Of a stretch of 64,000 nucleotides of DNA, positions 26,250-34,921 are shown in pieces; position 1 is the stretch's first letter, and each line of letters opens with the position of its first letter. Under the pieces are notes generated by a model. The model was not told the origin of the DNA. It did no database searches and saw nothing but the letters and a program-made list of their open reading frames with translations. This stretch comes from Sandaracinaceae bacterium. GTDB taxonomy: Bacteria; Myxococcota_A; Polyangia; Polyangiales; Houyiibacteriaceae. The stretch covers positions 62,001-126,000 of the forward strand of contig JACKEJ010000011.1 of the NCBI GenBank assembly GCA_020633055.1. Reading direction: 5' to 3'. The position numbers were made by a program, and so were the translations under genes.

Positions 26250-27805
26250 GGACGCCTCGACCACCACACGGACAGGCCCAGGAAGCCCATGGCGGCGGGG
26301 AGCAAGAACAACACACGGAAGCCGATGCCGCTCATGTCACCCTCCGTGATGGACATGGGGCGAGCGTTGGCCTGCCGTGGCGGCACGGCGATGAGGGCGC
26401 TGCGCTGCGTGAGCCAGCCGGTGACGGCGGACGCGAAGGTGGCGTTGGCGAACTCGGGCCGCCCCATGAGCTCGGGGACCATGAAGTCCGCGTCCCCCAC
26501 CACCACCAGGCGCCCGCCGTTCGGCGCACCTTCGTCGACCTCGGGCTCGGTCGGCTCTCCCGCAGCCCGCGGCGCCGCCGTCGTCTCGACCGTGACCAGC
26601 GCGGCCAGGGGCACGGGTCCGCGGAGGTCGTCGCCGTTGGGCTCGAGGGTGCGCAAGCCGCTCAGGTCCTGCTCGGCGTAGCTGGTGTCGGACGTGTAGA
26701 GCAGCTCTTGCGCCCCGCTACCCTCCACGGCGCGCACGCTGCGGGCCTGCATCATGGCGATGGGTAACCCGATGATGGGCTCGAGCAGCTCGTGCTGCGC
26801 CTGGTCGAACACGAAGAACGCGTTGAGCGGGTCGCCCGCGCCGAGGCGCTGCGGGTCCAGCTCCAGCACCAGGTCGTTGCCGATGAGGATGCCGTGGCTG
26901 CGTGCGAAGGCCTCGAAGCCGGTCGGCAGCAGCCGCTCGCCCTGGCTGAGGACCGGGTCGAGCGCCAAGAACACGTTTCCGCCGCGCTCGAGGTACTCCT
27001 GGACGCGCCGCACGTCCTCGGCCGGCACCGGCGTCTCGGGGCCGAGCACGAACAGGGCCGCGCAGTGGTCGGGGATGTCGGCCCGCGGGGCCAGCTGCTC
27101 CACATCGACGTTCATGCGGTCGAGACGGTCGCGAAGACCGGAGATGGAGCGCGGCCCGTTGGCCACGCCCAGCTCCCCGTGCCCCGAGAGGACGCACACA
27201 CGCGTCGGTGTCCCCGACGTGACCTCCACGATGGCTCCGGTGAAGCTCTCCTCCGCGCGCACATCGATCTTGGGGCCGTCCTCGTCGTCGAAGCTCGACA
27301 TGTCGGGGGCGCGCAGGTCCTCGTAGTCCACCTTCCAGTGCCGCTGGCCCGCCACCACCACGGCCGCGACGTCCGCGATGGTCGAGCCGTTGACGCTGCC
27401 CTGGTTGAGCTGGAAGCGCTGCGCCAGCAGCCGGAACTCGCCTGCCTGACGGTCTGGGCTGATGCGCCGCACGGTGATGCGCGGCGACGCGGCCTGATAG
27501 TTCGCGACCAGCTCCTCGAAGTCCTCGAGATCGTGCTGCCCCTCGGGCACGAACAGGTAGATCTCCACGTCTTGATCGAGCTCGGCCAGCACGCGCAGGC
27601 TCTCGCCCGAGAGCGTGTAGCGCGCCTCGCTGGTCCAGTCCCAGCGCTCGAAGTGGCGGAACGAGAGGTACGCGAGCATGAGCAGGATCCACACGGTGAG
27701 GATGCTGCCGACGACGCCGCGTGTACGGTGTGCGAGGAAGCGGTCCTCGCTGGGCACGGCCTCGGCCACGCTGGACGCGGCGGGCTCGTTCGAAGGGGCG
27801 GTCAC
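26246..27805 (-). CDS. gldG: GldG-like ABC-transporter auxiliary protein
   Basis: 519 residues from a GTG at 27805 that overlaps the gldF stop (GTGA). An N-terminal membrane helix near 31-53 and a C-terminal helix near 498-514 bracket a large periplasmic domain (GldG/DUF7088 type), with the early segment RYTLSGESLRVL and the CVLSGHGELG region. It is the auxiliary subunit of the GldA-GldF ABC system, known for gliding motility in Bacteroidetes but widespread elsewhere with unclear function. Confidence 0.85.
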   Translation of the reverse strand: MTAPSNEPAASSVAEAVPSEDRFLAHRTRGVVGSILTVWILLMLAYLSFRHFERWDWTSEARYTLSGESLRVLAELDQDVEIYLFVPEGQHDLEDFEELVANYQAASPRITVRRISPDRQAGEFRLLAQRFQLNQGSVNGSTIADVAAVVVAGQRHWKVDYEDLRAPDMSSFDDEDGPKIDVRAEESFTGAIVEVTSGTPTRVCVLSGHGELGVANGPRSISGLRDRLDRMNVDVEQLAPRADIPDHCAALFVLGPETPVPAEDVRRVQEYLERGGNVFLALDPVLSQGERLLPTGFEAFARSHGILIGNDLVLELDPQRLGAGDPLNAFFVFDQAQHELLEPIIGLPIAMMQARSVRAVEGSGAQELLYTSDTSYAEQDLSGLRTLEPNGDDLRGPVPLAALVTVETTAAPRAAGEPTEPEVDEGAPNGGRLVVVGDADFMVPELMGRPEFANATFASAVTGWLTQRSALIAVPPRQANARPMSITEGDMSGIGFRVLFLLPAAMGFLGLSVWWSRRP

Positions 27806-28542
27806 TGGTACCTCCGGGCGTCCACGACGCGCACGCTGAGGAACAAGGCGAGCGCCGCGGTCAGCACGTCGAACGCCAGGTAGCGGCTGTCCACGATGCC
27901 GCGCGAGTAGGCCCGCATGTGCTCCATGACGCTGATGTAGTTGAGGACCTCGGCCCAGTCGGGCAGGACGCTGCTGGCGATGCCGAGCACGAAGAGCGTG
28001 CTGAGCACGAAGAACGCGATGACGGCGGCCACCAGCTGACTGGACGCGATGGCGCTCGAGAGCAGGCCGATGGCCATGTAGTGCAGGCCGATGCCGAACA
28101 CGCCGACGAAGATGGCTCCCGTGGCCCCCCAGTCCGCGTAGCCGAAGTTCTTGCAGATCCACACGTACATGAGCGTGGGCACCCACATCGCCGCCCAGTA
28201 GGTCATGGCCGCGAGGTACTTGCCCATGACCATGGCCAGCGGGGTGACCGGTGTGGTGAGCATGGCTTCGTCGATGCCGGACTGCCGCTCTTCCGCCAGG
28301 AGGCGCATGGTGAGGACGGGCACGAACACCAGCAGCGCGATGAAGAACAGCACAGTGCCGCCGTAGAAGAACGCCACGGGGTTGTCGCTGCCGCCGCCCG
28401 AGGGGTTCTGCGCGAACCAGCCGCACATGATGTAGAACTGCCCGCCGCACACCAGCATCCAGATGGTGAGCACCACCCACGCCAGCGGGGAGACGAAGAA
28501 CGAGCGCACGTCGCGCTTCGCGATGGCCCACATGCTCTTCAT
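27802..28542 (-). CDS. gldF: GldF-like ABC-2 membrane permease
   Basis: 246 residues with about six membrane helices (ABC-2 permease fold): an N-terminal amphipathic start, then a short periplasmic loop rich in Gly/Ser (NPSGGGSDNP), and the EERQSGIDEAMLTTPV coupling segment. It forms the channel of the GldA-GldF complex. It overlaps gldA (stop 28539) and gldG (GTGA), so the operon is tightly coupled. Confidence 0.88.
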   Translation of the reverse strand: MKSMWAIAKRDVRSFFVSPLAWVVLTIWMLVCGGQFYIMCGWFAQNPSGGGSDNPVAFFYGGTVLFFIALLVFVPVLTMRLLAEERQSGIDEAMLTTPVTPLAMVMGKYLAAMTYWAAMWVPTLMYVWICKNFGYADWGATGAIFVGVFGIGLHYMAIGLLSSAIASSQLVAAVIAFFVLSTLFVLGIASSVLPDWAEVLNYISVMEHMRAYSRGIVDSRYLAFDVLTAALALFLSVRVVDARRYQ

Positions 28543-29600
28543 GACGCGCTGTCTCCCTCGTCCGCACCGCGGTCGGTGGGCTCGTCGTCGGCGCCGCCCG
28601 CACCATCGGCTTCGTCGACACCTTCGTCGGCGGGCGCTTCGCCGGTCGCGTCGTCCGTAGGTCCCGCCGGGTCGGTGGTCGTGAGGTCCGCGAACACGGA
28701 CTCGAGCGACGCAGACTCCGGCACCAAGCGGTGCAGGCTGAGACCCGCGGCCACGACCGCCTGGAAGACCGCCTCGAGCACCTCGTCGCCGGGAACCGCG
28801 GTCAGCCGCACGGCGTGTCCACCGTCCGTCGCGCCAAGACGCTCGACGCTGCGCACGCCCGTCACCCCCGCGAGCGCCCGCTCGTAGGCCTCGGCGGAAG
28901 CCGGACCACCGAGGGTGACCGCGCGCGTGCCTGCCGGGTTGGCGCGCAGCTCACTGGCCTTGCCCTGCGCCATGAGCTTGCCCTTGCGGATGATGATGAC
29001 GCGCCCGCAGGTGTTCTCCACCTGCGGCAGGATGTGCGTCGAGAGGAAGACCGTCTTGTGCCCCTCGAAGCCGCGCAGCAGCTCGCGCACGTGCCGGTTC
29101 TGGTTGGGGTCGAGGCCGCTGCTGGGCTCGTCCAGGATGAGCAGCGGCGGGTCCGTCAGCAGCGCGTCCGCCAGACCCACGCGCTGGCGGTAGCCCTTCG
29201 ACAGCCGACCGATGACCTTGTCGGCCGCGTCGGTGACGTCCGCCTGGGCGAGGGCCCGCTCCACCGCACCGCTCACCTCGCGCCGCCCCATCTCTTTCAG
29301 CTCCGCCCGGAAGCGGAGGTACTCGAGCACGCGCATGTCGCGGTACATCGGGACCCCCTCGGGCATGTACCCGATCAGGCGCCGCGCCTCGCGCGGGTTG
29401 TCGTGCACGTCGATGCCTCCGACGCGCACGCGCCCGGAGGTCGGGGCCAGGTAGCCCGTGATCATGCGCAGCGTGGTGCTCTTGCCCGCGCCGTTGGGCC
29501 CCAGGAAGCCGACGATCTCGCCGCTCGGCACGTTGAAACTGATGGCGTCGACCGCGGTGGTCGAGCCGTACCGTTTCGTTAGTTCTTGGACTTCGATCAC
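28539..29600 (-). CDS. gldA: GldA-like ABC transporter ATPase
   Basis: 353 residues from a GTG. An ABC-2 type ATPase: Walker A GPNGAGKS, Q-loop (YMPEGVPMY), signature LSKGYRQRVG, Walker B LLILDEPSSGLD, and H-loop STH. The C-terminal ~130 residues form an extra accessory domain ending in a Gly/Asp/Ala-rich acidic tail (residues about 300-353). It drives the GldF permease. It is first in a four-gene operon (gldA, gldF, gldG, DUF4340). Confidence 0.92.
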   Translation of the reverse strand: MIEVQELTKRYGSTTAVDAISFNVPSGEIVGFLGPNGAGKSTTLRMITGYLAPTSGRVRVGGIDVHDNPREARRLIGYMPEGVPMYRDMRVLEYLRFRAELKEMGRREVSGAVERALAQADVTDAADKVIGRLSKGYRQRVGLADALLTDPPLLILDEPSSGLDPNQNRHVRELLRGFEGHKTVFLSTHILPQVENTCGRVIIIRKGKLMAQGKASELRANPAGTRAVTLGGPASAEAYERALAGVTGVRSVERLGATDGGHAVRLTAVPGDEVLEAVFQAVVAAGLSLHRLVPESASLESVFADLTTTDPAGPTDDATGEAPADEGVDEADGAGGADDEPTDRGADEGDSAS

Positions 29601-29698
29601 GTGTCGTAGGTCTCCACTGGGGGGCTCACCGGGTGAGCACCCCGAAGTGCCATCCGCGACAGGAACAGCTCTCGCGCGCGCTGATTCCAGCAGCAGAC

Positions 29699-29719
29699 GG
29701 GCGTCTACTCCAGACGCCC
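29699..29719. terminator. Hairpin in the gap upstream of gldA
   Basis: GGGCGTCT (29699-29706) and AGACGCCC (29712-29719) form an 8-bp perfect stem with a 5-nt loop. It lies 126 bases beyond the stop of the minus-strand lipoprotein gene and before gldA. No T-run. The remaining ~240-nt gap shows no other structure. Confidence 0.3.
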
Positions 29720-29844
29720 TACGACATCAAGGCCCCCGGACCGAGACGGCGCCCCCGACGCTCCACCGCGACAGCACGCCGGAGACTCCTTCGCGACGCA
29801 CGACCGGCTCGTCGACTCCGCCGGCCCAGCGCAACGCGCAGAGG

Positions 29845-31365
29845 TCAGGGTGCGACGACGAGCGGCGCAACGTAGAACACGCCCAGCAGATCCTCGCTCA
29901 CGGCCTGCGGATCGTCGGAGCCGTCGCGCGCCTCGACGCGCCACTGGTAGTACATCCCCGGTTCGAGCGGCCCGCCGTACGTGACGCTCGGGTGACCCGA
30001 GCCCATGAAGGCCGGCTCGGTGCTCTGCCACACCTCGGTACCGAACACGTCGTAGACCCGCACGTCGTACGACTGCTCACCGGAGTCGTCGTCCCACGCC
30101 AGCGTCACGGTCGCATCGCTGGCCACCTCGGTGGGTCGATCGGCACCGGGCTCGATGACGCGAAGCGCCTCGGTCACCTTGAAGCTCTCGCTCACTGTCA
30201 GGTCGGCCCCAGCGACGTCCACGAAGACGATCTGCGTCCCCGCGATCCCTGGGTCGGGATCCCTCACCAAGAGGTCGTTCTCGAAGGCTGCCAGCACCGC
30301 GTAGCGCCCAGGCGGGACACCAGGGATGGTGTACCCGCCCGAGATGCTCGGGGCGGCGCCAGGCTCGGGCGCCCGTAGCCCGGGCGCGACCTCACCGCGT
30401 ACGAACGTATCGGTGATCTGTTGGAAGGTCGACGCGGGGATCAGCACCACGCTCGTCCTGCTGCCACCCGGGGCGTTGACGATCTGGACCTGGCCCGAGA
30501 TGGTCGCCAGCGCGTCGGTGCTCGCGGCGAGGTCCACCCCAGCCAGCGCGACGCCCTCGACGGTCACGTCCATGCCGACGAGCGCGCTGTCGGCGCGATA
30601 ACCACGCACGCTGTAGCTCCCATCGGCGACGCCGTAGATCACGTAGCTGCCGTCCGCGTCGGCGTACCCGAAGGGACACGGCGGCGCGCTGCACTCGGCC
30701 ACCACCAGCGTGCCCGCGGGCTCGGTGCCTCCCACGACACCCTGGATGCTGGGGAGCCCGACCTGATCATCGGGCACGCCGATCAACACCACGCTCGTGC
30801 TGCCGTTCTCGGCCACGTAGCCGACGTCGACTACCGCGGCGGCGTCGGTCGCGTCGATGGGCAACGCGGGCCTGAACCCGCTCGGGAACGGCAGGTAGTC
30901 TTGCGCGGACACGCGCAGGGTGAAGGTCCCCGCGACGGGGACCCCCATCGCGTCACGCACCACGGGGACGGCCAGCCGATACCGTCCGGCCGCGTCGGTC
31001 ACGGCCACCTGCGTGACGACCGAGCCCGCGTCGTCCGCGGCGAGCACCCGCGCCCCCGGGAGCGGCGCACCGTCCTCCGCGCGCGTGATCGTGCCGTCGA
31101 TGAAGACAGGGGCGAAGCATGCGTGCTCGCCCGACGCCAGCGGGTCGCAGACCGCGCCGTCTGCACACGCGTCCTCGTCCGATGGGTCGCAGGTCTCGGT
31201 GCACGTGGCATCGGCGCCGTCGAGCGCCAGGCAGACGAGCCCGTTCCCGCACTGCGGGTCCGACACGTCACATGCTCGTTCCCCTGAACTCTTGCAGCCA
31301 GAGAGGACGATACCCGCGAACAACAGCGTGGAGACGACGACAGAGAGCGGGGTATTGGGAGTCAT
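29845..31365 (-). CDS. Lipoprotein with carboxypeptidase-regulatory-like repeats
   Basis: 506 residues. Lipobox LSGC near residue 24. A Cys-rich N-terminal region (about six Cys by residue 80) resembles the Cys-rich inserts typical of these genomes. Several carboxypeptidase-regulatory-like (beta-sandwich) modules follow (ITRAEDGAPLPGARV, SIQGVVGG, ISGQVQI). Near residues 405-495 is a fibronectin-type-like module (ATVTLAWDDDSGEQSYDVRVYD). It is probably a surface lipoprotein binding carbohydrate or protein. It is divergent from the ECF sigma gene and could be one of its targets, but no promoter motif could be tested. Confidence 0.75.
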   Translation of the reverse strand: MTPNTPLSVVVSTLLFAGIVLSGCKSSGERACDVSDPQCGNGLVCLALDGADATCTETCDPSDEDACADGAVCDPLASGEHACFAPVFIDGTITRAEDGAPLPGARVLAADDAGSVVTQVAVTDAAGRYRLAVPVVRDAMGVPVAGTFTLRVSAQDYLPFPSGFRPALPIDATDAAAVVDVGYVAENGSTSVVLIGVPDDQVGLPSIQGVVGGTEPAGTLVVAECSAPPCPFGYADADGSYVIYGVADGSYSVRGYRADSALVGMDVTVEGVALAGVDLAASTDALATISGQVQIVNAPGGSRTSVVLIPASTFQQITDTFVRGEVAPGLRAPEPGAAPSISGGYTIPGVPPGRYAVLAAFENDLLVRDPDPGIAGTQIVFVDVAGADLTVSESFKVTEALRVIEPGADRPTEVASDATVTLAWDDDSGEQSYDVRVYDVFGTEVWQSTEPAFMGSGHPSVTYGGPLEPGMYYQWRVEARDGSDDPQAVSEDLLGVFYVAPLVVAP

Positions 31366-31488
31366 GTAGGCGTATACCCAGGCACTCGTCCGCGGGATAC
31401 GCGCCGCCGCACCGTGCATGTGTGAGGTGATGTACGCGCCGGACCGGCCTCGACCGTTTCCTCGCGCCCTGAACTGGGGCACCCTGTG

Positions 31489-32205
31489 ATGCAACGAAGC
31501 CGCGACGTCATGCGCATCACGCCCACATACCCGGAGCTCGCGCCCACCGTGCCCTCGGTGGAGTTCCGCGCCACCGAACGACCGGTCGGTGTGGACCCGC
31601 TGGTGCAACGCGCCCAAGAGGGCGACGCCGCCGCGTTCCGTGAGCTCTTCGCGCAGCACAAGGACCGCGTGGCCTCCATCGTGTTTCGCTTCCTGGGCCA
31701 CAGCTCCGAAGTGGACGACGTGGTGCAGGAGGTGTTCCTGCACGTGCACCGCAGCCTTCCGCGCTTCCGGGGCGACGCGCGCTTCACCACCTGGCTCTAC
31801 CGCCTCACGGCCAACATCACGAAGATGCACCTGCGCCGCAAGGCGTCGCGGCCGAGGGTGGTGGACGTGGAGGTCCCCGACCTCCCGCGCAACGCCGAGC
31901 CCCCAGAGGCACCGGACGACGCGCTCGCGCGGCAGCTGCGCATCCGCGCCCTGTATCGCCTGCTGGAGCGCCTGTCCGAAAAGAAGCGCATGGTGCTCGT
32001 GCTGCACGACCTGGAGGGCATGGCCGCCGCCGAGATCGCCGAGGTGGTCGAGGCGCCCATCATGACCGTCCGCACACGCCTCTTCTACGCGCGCCGCGAC
32101 CTGTACGCGATGTTCGAGGAGGAGCCTACGCTCGCGGTGCTGCTGGGCGAGCTCGGCGGGGCGCTCCGTGGACAAGGCAATGGCGAAGCGGGGGGTGAGC
32201 CATGA
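31489..32205 (+). CDS. ECF-type RNA polymerase sigma factor
   Basis: 238 residues. Sigma region 2 (DPLVQRAQEGD..FRELFAQHKD, with DDVVQEVFL and WLYRLTANI) and region 4 (LEGMAAAEIAEVVEAPIMTVRTRL) are clear. The N-terminal ~40 residues are an extension. The start ATG at 31489 is preferred over the GTG at 31486; a further Met lies at 31510. The ATG of the next gene overlaps this stop (ATGA), the usual arrangement for a sigma and its anti-sigma factor. It is a stress- or envelope-type ECF sigma; the signal is unknown. Confidence 0.9.
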   Translation: MQRSRDVMRITPTYPELAPTVPSVEFRATERPVGVDPLVQRAQEGDAAAFRELFAQHKDRVASIVFRFLGHSSEVDDVVQEVFLHVHRSLPRFRGDARFTTWLYRLTANITKMHLRRKASRPRVVDVEVPDLPRNAEPPEAPDDALARQLRIRALYRLLERLSEKKRMVLVLHDLEGMAAAEIAEVVEAPIMTVRTRLFYARRDLYAMFEEEPTLAVLLGELGGALRGQGNGEAGGEP

Positions 32206-33764
32206 GCGCGCACCATCCGAAGTGGAACGCGCTGCACGCGCTGGCGCAGGGCGCGCTCTCGAGCGACGGACAGCGACGCATCCGTGCGCACTTGCTCGCG
32301 TGCGACGTGTGCCGGCGCGCGGAGGCCGCGTTGCGGGTGTACGACGGGGTGCGGCGTGAGGCCGCTGCCCCAGCCCCCGCGCTGGCGGGGGACGCGTGGA
32401 CGCGGCTGTCACAGGCCATCGCACAGGACGCCCACGGCGCAGCCGAAGCCCACGGCCACGGCGCAGCGGACGGCTCACGTGGTGACGAGGTCGCGGAGGA
32501 CGTGGCCACGGCCTACGAGCGCATCAGCACCGAGATCCGCCTGACCCCTGCCCCGCCCATACCCCTCGAGCTCGCCGACCGGGTGCTCGCCCGTCGCGCC
32601 CGAGAGCGCGCCGACCAGGGTTGGGTGCTCGCGTCAGCGCTCGCGGCGGCGGCCTGCTTCGCCCTCGCGACCCAGCTGTTTGGTGGCGCCGCCCCCACGA
32701 ACTCGGTCGCACACCGAGCACCGAGCCCCGCGGCGCAGGCGGAGCCGCCGCCGCCAGCCCCGGAGGCCGCCGCCTTGGACGTACACGTCCGCGCGATGAG
32801 CGGCACCCCACGCAGCGACGACGAGCCGTTGCGCCTGGGGACGCGCGTCGAGGAGGGGCAGCACTGCGAGACCGGCGCTCACGACAGCGCCCACTTCAGC
32901 GTGGGCGAGGGCTCGGGGTTCGCGCTCAGCGAAGAAGGGCGAGCGACCGTGGAGCGCGCCCGAGAGGACGGCATCGTGCTCTCCGTAGAGAGAGGCGCGC
33001 TCAGCTCGTTGGTGGCCACGGGCACGCCCTATCGCGTGCTCGCGCCCCCCTTCGCGTTCGAGGTCCGCGGCACGCGCTTCTCGGTGGCTCGCCGCGACGA
33101 CGGCGCCGTCTCCGCGCGCGTGGTGGAAGGCTCGGTCGCGGTCATGCGCGGCGACGAGCTGCTGGTCATCCTCGGCCCGGGCGACAGCTGGAGCTCCGCC
33201 AGCGGCGAGGCGTTCGCCCCCGAGCCACGCGTGTGGAGCCCCGAAGGTGGCGTCGCGCTGCACGTCCCCTCGCCAGAGCGCTCTCCGTTCGTCAGCTTCG
33301 AGGCCGACAGCGTCATCTGGGACGCCACCGCCGATGTCGTGCTGACCGTGCGCGAGGGCGCGTCGCTGCACCTGACCTTCTACGACGCCCGAGGCCGCGC
33401 GACCGAGGTCCATACGCGCCCCGTAGCCGAGGGGTCCACGGTGGAGGTCCCGGTTCCCTCGCGCCTGGTCCGCGGGCACCTCCCAGCGAGCGTGCTGTCG
33501 TCCGTCGTGCGCCAGCACCGAGGCGACCTCGACTTCTGCGTGTCGCGAGCCGTCCGCATGGCGGGTCGCCCCCTTGACGAGGCCACCCTGCGGCTCACCA
33601 TCACGCCCGAGGGGTCGGTCAGCGACGTCGTCCTCAGCGGTCCGGGCGCGAGCCTGCCGCTGCGCGCGTGCCTCACGGCCAAGGCGCGGGCCTGGGTCTT
33701 CCCACGGCCCGGAGGCAGCCTCCCCGTGCAGACCCAGATGCGCCTGGCCATCACGCCCCACTGA
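32202..33764 (+). CDS. Membrane anti-sigma factor with FecR-like and AgmX-like domains
   Basis: 520 residues. The cytoplasmic N-terminus has a ZAS zinc-binding anti-sigma motif (H30-x3-C34-x2-C37), then a linker to about residue 138 and one membrane helix (about 140-163). The periplasmic part has a Pro/Ala linker, a FecR-like domain (residues about 190-330, GTPYRVLAPPFAFEVRGTRFSV) and a C-terminal domain resembling AgmX/PglI or TonB-like ends (LRLTITPEGSVSDVVLSGPG, about 440-520). It overlaps the sigma gene by 4 nt. It would hold the ECF sigma factor and release it on an envelope signal; the fusion of FecR and AgmX-like domains is unusual. Confidence 0.85.
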   Translation: MSAHHPKWNALHALAQGALSSDGQRRIRAHLLACDVCRRAEAALRVYDGVRREAAAPAPALAGDAWTRLSQAIAQDAHGAAEAHGHGAADGSRGDEVAEDVATAYERISTEIRLTPAPPIPLELADRVLARRARERADQGWVLASALAAAACFALATQLFGGAAPTNSVAHRAPSPAAQAEPPPPAPEAAALDVHVRAMSGTPRSDDEPLRLGTRVEEGQHCETGAHDSAHFSVGEGSGFALSEEGRATVERAREDGIVLSVERGALSSLVATGTPYRVLAPPFAFEVRGTRFSVARRDDGAVSARVVEGSVAVMRGDELLVILGPGDSWSSASGEAFAPEPRVWSPEGGVALHVPSPERSPFVSFEADSVIWDATADVVLTVREGASLHLTFYDARGRATEVHTRPVAEGSTVEVPVPSRLVRGHLPASVLSSVVRQHRGDLDFCVSRAVRMAGRPLDEATLRLTITPEGSVSDVVLSGPGASLPLRACLTAKARAWVFPRPGGSLPVQTQMRLAITPH

Positions 33765-33774
33765 CCACCTTGTC

Positions 33775-33784
33775 CTACATGTAG
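33775..33784. promoter_or_regulatory. 10-bp perfect palindrome upstream of the 33830 promoter
   Basis: CTACATGTAG lies just upstream of the TTTACA -35 element of the deacetylase promoter. A short palindrome here may be an operator, but it could be chance. Confidence 0.25.
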
Positions 33785-33792
33785 TCGTTTTC

Positions 33793-33822
33793 TTTACACA
33801 GAGAAACGGCGCGGGCTAGCGT
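33793..33822 (+). promoter_or_regulatory. Promoter with leaderless geometry for the polysaccharide deacetylase
   Basis: TTTACA (33793-33798, 5 of 6 to TTGACA), an 18-bp spacer and TAGCGT (33817-33822). The hexamer ends exactly 7 nt before the ATG at 33830. No Shine-Dalgarno sequence is present. This is the best -35 among the TAnnnT-N7-ATG group. Confidence 0.6.
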
Positions 33823-33829
33823 GGGCGGC

Positions 33830-34897
33830 ATGTCGAAGCGTTCCGTCGTCCGTCGAATCGGCCAGGCTCTGGCCTGCGCGACCGCCGTAGGCAGCGGCGC
33901 AGGCCTCGCGCACCTGACGCATGCCGATGCCCAGCATGGACGTGGTCTGCAGACCCACGTGGCGCCCCTCCTGAGCAGCACGCGGGCCCCCTCTCCCGCG
34001 CGACCGACCATCGGCCAGAGCCCCAGCGCCGAGGACACGGACGCGCTCCCCATGGGCGTGCTCCCCCCCAGGCCGGACCCGTTCGGCGATCACCTGCGCG
34101 ACGGGATGGTGATGACTGGCGCCACACCGCATCGCCTGCTGCTGCTGACCTTCGACGACGGCCCGGAGATCCGCACCACCCCGACGGTGCTGGACACGCT
34201 CGACGAGTACGGCATCAAGGCCGTCTTCTTCGTGAACGCGACGCGCTTCGACAGCGACCACCCGCGCGAACGCGCCCAGCGGGAGCTGCTGCAGGAGATC
34301 CTCCGGCGCGGACACTTCTTGGGCAACCACACCTACCACCACCCGCCGCTGACGGACCTCGACAACGATCAGATCCGCGACGAGCTGCACAAGAACGAAG
34401 AGTTCATCTTCGCCATCACGGGTGGGCGTCCGGTGCTCGTGCGTCCGCCCTACGGCGCGTTCTCCCCGCGCGTGGCGCGCACCATCGCGCAGCTGGGCTA
34501 CACGCCCATGCTCTGGAACCTCTCGACAGGCGACACGATGGTGCGCACCGGCGACGAGGTGGCCAGCACGTTCCTGCGCGTGCTGCGCCGGCAGGAGCGC
34601 GAGAAGGGCGAGTACGGCGGCATCGTGCTGATGCACGACACGCACGGCTGGAGCGTGGACGGGCTGCCGCGCATCCTGGCGGGCCTGCGGCAGCGCAACT
34701 GCGAGCTCGCGGCGAGCGGAGAAGAGCTCTACGACTTCGTCTCGGACCCGAGCGTCTTCTTCCGCTACCGCGGCGACGCGAGCCCGGAGGAGTTCACCCC
34801 GTCCATCGAGCCCGACCCCGCGTGGCTCGAGCGACGGCAGGCGGCCTTGCGTGAGGAGACCGGCCGCCGCTGCCAGGCGGTGGCCAGCCGCGACTAG
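33830..34897 (+). CDS. Polysaccharide deacetylase (NodB fold), exported
   Basis: 355 residues. A short signal-like N-terminus (GQALACATAVGSGAG) and a linker precede the NodB homology domain at about 105-320. Motif 1 is TFDDGP (T107-P112) with catalytic base and metal Asp; motif 2 metal His pair is H167/H171 (NHTYHHP); motif 3 is RPPYGAF; motif 5 is LMHD. It is a metal-dependent deacetylase of peptidoglycan or another polysaccharide. The next gene is a membrane glycosyltransferase 24 nt away, so they may be co-expressed in envelope polysaccharide work. Confidence 0.88.
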   Translation: MSKRSVVRRIGQALACATAVGSGAGLAHLTHADAQHGRGLQTHVAPLLSSTRAPSPARPTIGQSPSAEDTDALPMGVLPPRPDPFGDHLRDGMVMTGATPHRLLLLTFDDGPEIRTTPTVLDTLDEYGIKAVFFVNATRFDSDHPRERAQRELLQEILRRGHFLGNHTYHHPPLTDLDNDQIRDELHKNEEFIFAITGGRPVLVRPPYGAFSPRVARTIAQLGYTPMLWNLSTGDTMVRTGDEVASTFLRVLRRQEREKGEYGGIVLMHDTHGWSVDGLPRILAGLRQRNCELAASGEELYDFVSDPSVFFRYRGDASPEEFTPSIEPDPAWLERRQAALREETGRRCQAVASRD

Positions 34898-34921
34898 CCG
34901 GCGCGGCGGGCGGGAACGTTC

